A stretch of 37,686 nucleotides of DNA from an uncultured Alphaproteobacteria bacterium (GTDB lineage: Bacteria; Pseudomonadota; Alphaproteobacteria; GCA-2731375). The DNA lies in contig CATOSZ010000011.1 of the NCBI GenBank assembly GCA_951812805.1, positions 1 through 37,686 of the forward strand. Reading direction: 5' to 3'. Both the position numbers and the translations under genes were made by a program. Shown in pieces: positions 7,285 to 13,871 of the stretch (the stretch's first letter is position 1; each line of letters starts with the position of its first letter). The notes under the pieces are model-generated. The model was not told the origin of the DNA. It did no database searches and saw only the letters and a program-made list of their open reading frames with translations.

Positions 7285-9111
7285 ATGAGCACGATCCGAC
7301 TGACCGCCGCGCAGGCCCTGGTCCGCTATCTCGTCAACCAGAAGACCGAGGCGGGCGAGGCCTTCATCGCCGGCTGCTGGGCGATCTTCGGCCATGGCAA
7401 CGTCGCGGGCCTGGGCGAAGCGCTGCATGCCAGCCGCGACGAGCTGGCGACCTGGCGCGGCCACAACGAACAGGGCATGGCCCATGCCGCGATCGCCTAT
7501 GCCAAGCAGCTCGCCCGGCGCCGCGCCATGGCGGTCACCTCGTCCATCGGGCCGGGTGCCACCAACATGGTCACCGCCGCGGCGCTGGCGCATGTGAACC
7601 GCCTGCCGGTGCTGTTTCTGCCCGGCGACGTCTTCGCCGGCCGCGGCCCGGACCCCGTCCTGCAACAGATCGAGGATTTCGGCGACGGCACCGTCAGCGT
7701 CAACGATTGCTTCCGCCCGGTCAGCCGCTATTTCGATCGCATCACCCGGCCCGAACAGCTGTTGACGGCGCTGCCCCGCGCCTTCGCGACGATGACCGAC
7801 CCGGCCGGTTGCGGCCCCGTGACGCTGGCCTTCTGCCAGGACGTGCAGACCGAGGCGTATCACTGGCCGGAAGCCTTCTTCACACCGACGGTCTGGCATC
7901 ACCGCCGGCCCCGCCCCGACGAGGGCGAGCTGGCGCGGGTTGCGGACGCGCTTCGTTCCGCGACGCGGCCGGTCGTCGTCGCCGGCGGCGGCGTGCATTA
8001 TTCGCAGGCCTGCCCGGCGCTCGCCGCGTTCGTCGAGGCCTTGCAGATCCCCGTCGTCGAAAGCCAGGCCGGCAAATCGGCGTTGCCCTGGGACCATCCC
8101 CTGAACCTGGGGCCGGTCGGGGTGACGGGCGGCACCGCCGCCAACGCGGTGTGCGAAGCCGCGGACCTCGTCCTCGGCGTCGGCACCCGGTTCCAGGACT
8201 TCACCACCGGCTCGTGGACCCTGTTCGCCAACCCGGCGCGTCGCCTCGTCAGCCTCAACGTCCAGGCCTACGACGCGGTCAAGCACGGCGCCATGCCGTT
8301 GCAGAGCGATGCCCGCGTCGGGCTCGAGACGCTTCGCCGGGCCCTCGGCAGCCATCGCTTCGCGCCGCCGGATCCCGCGCTGAAGGCCGGATGGTTCGCC
8401 GCGGTCGCCCCCCTGACCGCGGCGCCGGCCGCGGACGAGAACGCGCTTGCAACCGACCAGCAGGTGATTGGCGCCGTGCAGCGGGCCGCGGGGCCGGACA
8501 CGGTCGTCATGTGCGCCGCCGGCACCATGCCGGGGGAATTGCACAAGCTGTGGAACGCCGGCCGGCCGGGCAGCTACCACATGGAGTACGGTTATTCCTG
8601 CATGGGCTACGAGATCGCCGGTGCCGTGGGCATCAAGATGGCGGAACCGGAGCGCGACGTCGTCTGCGTGCTGGGCGACGGCAGCTACATGATGATGAAT
8701 TCCGAGCTGGCGACGGCGGTGATGCTGGGCCTGAAGATCACCGTCGTCATCACCGACAACCGCGGCTTCGGCTGTATCAACCGCCTGCAGGCCGCGACCG
8801 GCGGCGCGGCGTTCAACAACCTGCTCGACGACGCTACCCATGAAGTGCCGGCGGGGATCGATTTCGCGGCGCATGCCCGGGCCCTGGGGGCGGCGGCGCA
8901 CAAGGTCGCCGGAATCGCCGGGCTGGAGGCGGCGCTCGGCGCGGCAACGTCGGCGACGGGCCCGGTCGTCATCGTCATCGACACCGATCCCGACGCCGGC
9001 AGCGAGGCCGGCGGTCATTGGTGGGACGTGGCGGTGCCCGAGGTGAGCGTGCGTCCGGCGGTCGATGCCGCCCACGCGGCCTATGTCGAGCAACGCGGCC
9101 GGCGGCACTGA
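7285..9111 (+). CDS. iolD: IolD-type TPP-dependent cyclic-dione hydrolase
   Basis: Related to 3D-(3,5/4)-trihydroxycyclohexane-1,2-dione hydrolase, which opens the ring of the inositol-derived diketone to 5-deoxyglucuronate. It is 608 residues, as expected. IolD-specific features: RGHNEQGMAHAA with cofactor Glu62, SSIGPGATNMVTAAALAHVN, LPVLFLPGDVFAGRGPDPVL, and a TPP segment LGDGSYMMMNSELATA (Asp465) ending in TDNRGFGCINRLQ. AGAGGAGGA precedes the ATG. It is followed by the IolE-like gene after 3 bases, so the pair is translated together. None of the other inositol genes (iolB, iolC, iolG, iolJ) is in the window, so the physiological substrate could be another cyclic dione. The family call is firm; the exact substrate is not. 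Confidence 0.88.
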   Translation: MSTIRLTAAQALVRYLVNQKTEAGEAFIAGCWAIFGHGNVAGLGEALHASRDELATWRGHNEQGMAHAAIAYAKQLARRRAMAVTSSIGPGATNMVTAAALAHVNRLPVLFLPGDVFAGRGPDPVLQQIEDFGDGTVSVNDCFRPVSRYFDRITRPEQLLTALPRAFATMTDPAGCGPVTLAFCQDVQTEAYHWPEAFFTPTVWHHRRPRPDEGELARVADALRSATRPVVVAGGGVHYSQACPALAAFVEALQIPVVESQAGKSALPWDHPLNLGPVGVTGGTAANAVCEAADLVLGVGTRFQDFTTGSWTLFANPARRLVSLNVQAYDAVKHGAMPLQSDARVGLETLRRALGSHRFAPPDPALKAGWFAAVAPLTAAPAADENALATDQQVIGAVQRAAGPDTVVMCAAGTMPGELHKLWNAGRPGSYHMEYGYSCMGYEIAGAVGIKMAEPERDVVCVLGDGSYMMMNSELATAVMLGLKITVVITDNRGFGCINRLQAATGGAAFNNLLDDATHEVPAGIDFAAHARALGAAAHKVAGIAGLEAALGAATSATGPVVIVIDTDPDAGSEAGGHWWDVAVPEVSVRPAVDAAHAAYVEQRGRRH

Positions 9112-9114
9112 GGC

Positions 9115-10053
9115 GTGATCCTTTACGGCACCAACCCCGTCGCCTGGTCGAACGACGACGATCCCACGCTCGGCGCCGAGATCCCGCTGGCGCGCTGTTT
9201 AGACGAGGCGGCGGGGATCGGCTTCGACGGCATCGAAAAGGGCCACAAGCTGCCGACCACGGCCGAGGGAATCACGCGCGAACTCGGCGGCCGGGGGTTG
9301 CGTTATGCCGCCGCCTGGCATTCGCTCAACCTGTTGGTGAATTCCCCGGCGGCCGAGGCCGCGGCGCTCGTACCGGTGCTCGACCTGCTGTCCGCGGTCG
9401 GCAGCACCGTGGTCATCGTCTGCGAAACCTCGAACGCGATTCACAACGCCGCCGGCACGCCGGTGAACGACAAGCCCCGGTTGGCGCCGGGGGACTGGCC
9501 CGCCTTCGGTGCCGGGATCGAGACGCTGGCCCGACAAGCGGCCGACCGCGGCATCGCGCTCGCCTATCACCACCATCTGGGCACGGTGGTCGAGACGCCG
9601 GAAGAAATCGTCCTGCTGATGGCCCATACCGGCCCGGCGACCCGGTTGCTGCTCGACACCGGACACAGCTACGCCGGCGGCGGCGACCCGGTGGCCCTGG
9701 TCCGTGAGCACGGCGCGCGCATCGGCCATATCCACATCAAGAACGTCCGCGCGCGCGTGCTGGCAACTGTGCGGGCCGACGGCCTCTCCTTCCTCGACGG
9801 CGTGCGCCGCGGCCTCTTCACCGTGCCGGGCGACGGCGAGGGGGCTATCGACTTCGCGCCGGTCCTGCGCGCGGCCGCGCGCGCCGGCTATCGCGGCTGG
9901 CTGGTGCTGGAGGCGGAACAGGACCCCGCGGTGCACGACCCCTACGTTTACCAGTCGATGGGCCTCGCGGCGCTGAAGGCGATCGCGCGGGAAGTAGGGC
10001 TGGACGGCTTGGCGCAGACAGCGCGAACGGAGTACAACAAGCCTGAGGAATGA
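9115..10053 (+). CDS. iolE: IolE-type inosose dehydratase
   Basis: A xylose-isomerase-like TIM barrel (312 residues), similar to IolE, which dehydrates scyllo-inosose to the diketone that IolD hydrolyses. The diagnostic start NPVAWSNDDDPTLGAEIPL is present. Candidate metal and substrate ligands appear in GFDGIEKGHKLP (Glu), AYHHHLGTVVETPEE, LLLDTGHSYAGGGDP, RIGHIHIKNVR and the late LVLEAEQDPAVHDP. The start is GTG at 9115, three bases after iolD; no ATG gives a full-length protein. The order dehydratase then hydrolase matches the two sequential steps in inositol breakdown. In this operon it may act on a related cyclitol ketone. Confidence 0.88.
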   Translation: MILYGTNPVAWSNDDDPTLGAEIPLARCLDEAAGIGFDGIEKGHKLPTTAEGITRELGGRGLRYAAAWHSLNLLVNSPAAEAAALVPVLDLLSAVGSTVVIVCETSNAIHNAAGTPVNDKPRLAPGDWPAFGAGIETLARQAADRGIALAYHHHLGTVVETPEEIVLLMAHTGPATRLLLDTGHSYAGGGDPVALVREHGARIGHIHIKNVRARVLATVRADGLSFLDGVRRGLFTVPGDGEGAIDFAPVLRAAARAGYRGWLVLEAEQDPAVHDPYVYQSMGLAALKAIAREVGLDGLAQTARTEYNKPEE

Positions 10054-10074
10054 ATTGACTTGGGAGAGTTTGCC

Positions 10075-11025
10075 ATGACCGACGTCGAAATCGTCGAAGT
10101 GGGGCCGCGCGACGGCGTGCAGTCGGTGCCGACCTGGATCGAGACCGAGCGCAAGGCGGAGTTGATCCACGCGCTCGCCCGCGCGGGCGTCGGCCGGATG
10201 GAGGTCGGCTCCTTCATCTCGCCGAAGGCGATCCCGCAGATGAAGGACGCCGAGGATCTGGTCGCCATGCTCGGCCCGATGCCGGGCGTGCGGCGCATGA
10301 CCCTGGTGCCGAACACCAAGGGTGCGATCCGGGCCATTGACGCGGGGATCGAGGAGATCATCTTCGTCATCTCCATGTCGGATGCCCACAACATGTCGAA
10401 CGTCCGCCGGCCGACCGCGCAGTCCATGGACGACCTGCAATCCCTGCTGGAGGAGGTCGACGCCGAGGGCTGCCTGAAAATGCGGATCGGCCTCGCCACC
10501 ACGTTCGACTGCCCCTTCGACGGCCGGGTGCCGGAGCGCGACGTGCTCGACAACATCGAGCGGATCGTCTCCATCCGCCAGGGCATGGAACTGGTCTTGA
10601 GCGATACCACCGGCATGGCGACGCCGGACCATGTCCGCGCGCTGACCGCCGAATGCCTGAAGAGCTTCGGCGACGTCGCCACCTTCGCCTTCCACGGCCA
10701 CGATACGGCGGGCTTCTGCGTTGCCAACGTGCTGGCCGGACTGGAGGCGGGCCTGCGGATTTTCGACGGCTCCGTCGCCGGCCTCGGCGGCTGCCCCTTC
10801 GCGCCGGGTGCCACCGGCAACGTCGCGACGGAAGACCTGATCTACCTCTTCCACCGCATGGGCCTGGATACCGGCATCGACATCGGCCTTTACCTGGAGG
10901 CCTGCGAAATCGCCCTCTCCTTCCCCGACGGCGCCACCGGCGGCCACGCCCGCATCATCCCGTTGAAGCGGCTGATGGAAAGCCTGGACGGCAAGTTCCG
11001 CGGGCGGGGTATCGCGGCGGAGTAG
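10075..11025 (+). CDS. HMG-CoA-lyase-like DRE-TIM enzyme
   Basis: The HMGL-like DRE-TIM metallolyase family cleaves 3-hydroxy-3-methylglutaryl-CoA or similar 3-hydroxyacyl-CoA compounds to acetyl-CoA plus a ketone or keto acid. It has 316 residues. Visible signature elements are VGPRDGVQ (Arg12, Asp13), the metal-binding HGHD (His207, His209) and the glycine-rich lid GLGGCPFAPGATGNVATED containing the catalytic Cys240. ATG 10075 is preferred because GGGAG lies 8 bases upstream; an in-frame TTG at 10060 would add five residues. It follows iolE by 21 bases and is probably co-transcribed. In this context it may cleave a CoA ester derived from the ring-opened product rather than leucine-derived HMG-CoA; that is inference. 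Confidence 0.85.
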   Translation: MTDVEIVEVGPRDGVQSVPTWIETERKAELIHALARAGVGRMEVGSFISPKAIPQMKDAEDLVAMLGPMPGVRRMTLVPNTKGAIRAIDAGIEEIIFVISMSDAHNMSNVRRPTAQSMDDLQSLLEEVDAEGCLKMRIGLATTFDCPFDGRVPERDVLDNIERIVSIRQGMELVLSDTTGMATPDHVRALTAECLKSFGDVATFAFHGHDTAGFCVANVLAGLEAGLRIFDGSVAGLGGCPFAPGATGNVATEDLIYLFHRMGLDTGIDIGLYLEACEIALSFPDGATGGHARIIPLKRLMESLDGKFRGRGIAAE

Positions 11026-11062
11026 GGCGGCGGCGGCGGAGTTTATCGGCTATTCTCGCCCG

Positions 11063-11815
11063 ATGAACGAGACCCGAGACGCGACCGACACCGTCGCCTT
11101 CGGCTTTTCCGACGTGGCCGCGGGCGAGAAGCCCGCGCTGGTGCGTGGCGTCTTCGATTCCGTGGCGGCGCGCTATGACGTGATGAACGACGCCATGTCG
11201 CTCGGTTGCCACCGGCTGTGGAAGCGGGCGCTGATGAATTGGCTGCGCCCGCGCGCCGACATGCGGCTGCTGGATCTGGCCGGCGGCACCGGGGATCTGG
11301 CCCGGCGTTTCCTCGACGCGGGCGGTGGCGACGTGGTGCTGACCGATATCAACGAGGCGATGCTGGCGGCGGGCCGCGGGCGCGCCCGGGCGCGTGACCG
11401 GGGCCGCGTCGCCCGGGCGCTGGTCGACGCCGAATGCCTGCCCTTCGCCCCGCACAGCTTCGATGCGGTCACCATCTCCTTCGGGATCCGCAATTGCACC
11501 GATATCGACGCGGTGCTGCGCGAGGCCCGCCGCGTGTTGCGGCCGGGGGGACGCTTTCTCTGCCTCGAATTCTCCCGTCTGGCGCTGCCAGGCCTCGAGG
11601 AGCTGTACGATGCCTATTCCTTCCGGGCGATTCCGGCCATGGGACGGCTGTTGACCGGCGACCGGGAAGCCTATGTCTATCTGGTCGAGAGCATTCGGCG
11701 GTTTCCCGACCAGCAGGCGTTCGCCGCCATGTTGGCGGGCGCCGGGCTCGCCCGGGTCGAGTACCGCGACCTTTCCGGCGGTATCGTCGCTATGCATTCG
11801 GGTTGGAAAATTTGA
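11063..11815 (+). CDS. ubiE: UbiE/COQ5-type C-methyltransferase
   Basis: A SAM-dependent methyltransferase of the ubiquinone/menaquinone family (250 residues). It has VFDSVAARYDVMNDAMSLGC and HRLWKRALM near the N-terminus, motif I LLDLAGGTGDLA (about residues 70-81), motif II near CLPFAPHSFDAVTISFGIRN, and the typical end LSGGIVAMHSGWKI. Canonical members methylate the quinone ring at C-2. In FGIRN-C-T the usual Val/Thr after RN is Cys. In many alphaproteobacteria the housekeeping ubiE sits near ubiB and mutM, not in a catabolic operon, so this could be a second copy or relocated gene. A TATTCT at 11051-11056, just before ATG 11063, might give it its own nearly leaderless transcript. Confidence 0.85.
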   Translation: MNETRDATDTVAFGFSDVAAGEKPALVRGVFDSVAARYDVMNDAMSLGCHRLWKRALMNWLRPRADMRLLDLAGGTGDLARRFLDAGGGDVVLTDINEAMLAAGRGRARARDRGRVARALVDAECLPFAPHSFDAVTISFGIRNCTDIDAVLREARRVLRPGGRFLCLEFSRLALPGLEELYDAYSFRAIPAMGRLLTGDREAYVYLVESIRRFPDQQAFAAMLAGAGLARVEYRDLSGGIVAMHSGWKI

Positions 11816-11867
11816 CGGCGCGGCGATAATCGGATCGGCACCCGCAACCGGCAAGGGAGACGGCCAC

Positions 11868-12215
11868 GTGAAAACCTATCGCGGCAAGCGCGACGGCGGC
11901 GGCACCGAGGTCACGGTCGACGGCAACCCCTTGAGCCCACGCCGCGACCTGCGCGACTTCCACGCCGACGGCTACGAGTGGGGCTATAACGGCAGCGGCC
12001 CGCACCAGCTGGCCTTCGCCATCCTGGTCGACCACATGGGACCGCAAGGCGCGTTGGAGAACTATCGCCGCTTCACCGTGGACGTCATCGCCGAGATCGA
12101 GGGGACCGAGTGGCGGCTGACCAGCCACGAGGTCGGCAACCGGCTGCGCGAGGAGATCGTGAACGTCGATATGGACCTCGAAACGTTCTTCAAGAAAGTC
12201 AAAGGCGAGATCTGA
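11868..12215 (+). CDS. DUF6166 family protein
   Basis: A 115-residue cytoplasmic protein of unknown function. It begins KTYRGKRDGGGTEVTVDG and contains the DUF6166-like core FEWGYNGSGPHQLAFAIL as its central motif (residues about 40-57 here, with YEWGY). It ends in a charged helix FFKKVKGEI. The start is GTG 11868, chosen because AGGGAG lies 8 bases upstream and similarity starts there; the open frame continues upstream but only as a shadow of ubiE. DUF6166 genes are often in mobile or accessory contexts. One base separates its stop from the next start, so it is co-translated with the ligase. No function is proposed. Confidence 0.75.
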   Translation: MKTYRGKRDGGGTEVTVDGNPLSPRRDLRDFHADGYEWGYNGSGPHQLAFAILVDHMGPQGALENYRRFTVDVIAEIEGTEWRLTSHEVGNRLREEIVNVDMDLETFFKKVKGEI

Positions 12216-12216
12216 G

Positions 12217-13851
12217 ATGACGGGAGGAGAGATCGTCGACGGCACCCTCGGCGGCATGGTCGCCGCACATGCGCAACGCCGCGGCGAGGCCGTCGCCGTC
12301 CACTACGAAGGCCGCGCCATCAGCTTCCGCGAGCTGGACGAGATGCCGCGCCGCGCCGCCGGGGCGTTGCGCGGCTTCGGCATCGGGCCCGGCGACCGGG
12401 TGGCGCTCTGGCTGCCGAACTCGCCGGCCTATCTCGCGCTCTGGATCGGCTGCGCCCGGCTCGGCGCCGTCACCGTCGCCATCAACACCCGCTTCCGCGC
12501 CGTCGAAGTCGCCGACATCCTCGAACGCTCCGGTGCCCGCATCCTCGCCATGTGGCCGGGCTTCCGGGCGATCGACTTCCTCTCGATCCTGGCTGGCATC
12601 GACGCCGCCGCGCTCGACCGGCTGGAACGCTTGATCGTCTACGACGAAGGCGAGCCGGCACCCGAGGTGGCGCCGGCGATCCAGCATCTGCCGCGCCATT
12701 CCTTCGACGAGGTGATGGCATCGGCACCCTTGGACCTGGATGCCGCCCGGCCCGAGATGGGCGTCAATACCTTCACTACCTCCGGCACCACCTCGAAGCC
12801 CAAATTCGTGCTGCACAGCCATGCCGGCCTGACCCGTCACGCGAACGAGGTGGCGGTGAGCTTCGGTTATGCCGGTGCCGAGGGGTCGATGCTGTCGGTG
12901 ATGCCGCTTTGCGGTGTCTTCGGCTTCAACATGGCGACGGCCGGCCTGGCCGCCGGCATTCCGCTGGTGCTGATGAACGCCTTCGATGCCGAGTACGCGG
13001 TCGAGCTGATGACCCGGCACGACGTCCGCCACATGCACGGCACCGACGACATGATCGACGGCATCCTGCGCTGCACCCGGGACGACGCGATCCTGCGGCG
13101 GATCAGCGGCGTGGGTTATGCCGTATTCAACGCCGAGCTGGCCGATATCCCCGCGCGCGCGCTCGACCGCGGCCTGACCCTGGTCGGGCTCTATGGCATG
13201 AGCGAGGTGCAGGCGCTGTTCGCCCGCCAGGATCCGACGGCGCCGACGGCGGAACGCTGGCCGGGCGGCGGCTATCTGACCTCACCCGAGGGGCGCTGCC
13301 GGACCCGCGATCCCGACAGCGGCGAGATCCTGCCGCACGGCGAACAGGGCGAGTTGGAGCTGGCCGGGCCGAGCTTGATGGCCGGCTACTACGGCAATCC
13401 GGCGGCGACGGCGGAGGCGATCACCGACGACGGCTTCATGCGCACCGGCGACCTCGGCTACACCACGGCCGACAACCATTTCGTCTACCTCGCCCGCATG
13501 GGCGACGTGCTGCGGCTCGGCGGGTTCCTGGTTTCACCGGCGGAGATCGAGAGCCATCTCCAGACCCATCCCCGGGTGGCCGGCGCCCAGGTGGTCGGCG
13601 CCGACACCGGGCACGGCATCCGGCCCGTCGGTTTCGTCATGACGGAGCCGGGGGCGCCCTTCGACGAAGCGGCGCTGATCGAACACTGCCGGGCCGGCCT
13701 CGCCCGTTTCAAGGTGCCGATCCGCATCGCCCCCGTCGCGGAATTCCCGACGACCAAGAGCGCCAACGGCTTCAAGATACAGCGGGTCCGCCTGCGCGAA
13801 ATGGCCGAGGCGCTGACCCGCGACGATGCCCGGGCGGCGGGCGGCGGCTGA
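12217..13851 (+). CDS. Acyl-CoA synthetase (AMP-forming)
   Basis: An ANL-superfamily ligase (544 residues) that adenylates a carboxylic acid with ATP and passes it to CoA. The phosphate-binding P-loop TTSGTTSKPK is residues 187-196. The adenine/substrate region is LVGLYGMSEVQALF, the hinge and A7 motif are in FMRTGDLGY (about residue 407), A8 is in RMGDVLRLGGFLVSPAEIE, and the A10 lysine is in ANGFKIQR near the C-terminus. The P-loop has Ser-Lys-Pro-Lys instead of the common Gly-x-Pro-Lys. The substrate cannot be read from sequence; it resembles medium-size or aromatic acid CoA ligases (FadD-like). It sits directly after the DUF6166 gene and before the channel gene on the same strand. Confidence 0.88.
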   Translation: MTGGEIVDGTLGGMVAAHAQRRGEAVAVHYEGRAISFRELDEMPRRAAGALRGFGIGPGDRVALWLPNSPAYLALWIGCARLGAVTVAINTRFRAVEVADILERSGARILAMWPGFRAIDFLSILAGIDAAALDRLERLIVYDEGEPAPEVAPAIQHLPRHSFDEVMASAPLDLDAARPEMGVNTFTTSGTTSKPKFVLHSHAGLTRHANEVAVSFGYAGAEGSMLSVMPLCGVFGFNMATAGLAAGIPLVLMNAFDAEYAVELMTRHDVRHMHGTDDMIDGILRCTRDDAILRRISGVGYAVFNAELADIPARALDRGLTLVGLYGMSEVQALFARQDPTAPTAERWPGGGYLTSPEGRCRTRDPDSGEILPHGEQGELELAGPSLMAGYYGNPAATAEAITDDGFMRTGDLGYTTADNHFVYLARMGDVLRLGGFLVSPAEIESHLQTHPRVAGAQVVGADTGHGIRPVGFVMTEPGAPFDEAALIEHCRAGLARFKVPIRIAPVAEFPTTKSANGFKIQRVRLREMAEALTRDDARAAGGG

Positions 13852-13871
13852 GGCCGGGGAGAGGGCGGAAT

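Noticed and set aside
3166..9108. A 1980-codon open frame on the minus strand
   Set aside because: It lies opposite oxc, frc, gntR and iolD, is extremely rich in Arg, Gly, Ala, His and Asp, and has no domain pattern. It is the stop-poor antisense frame of high-GC genes.
12552..13871. Upstream extension of the channel reading frame
   Set aside because: It overlaps the ligase gene in another frame; the signal peptide and ribosome-binding site place the start at 13872.
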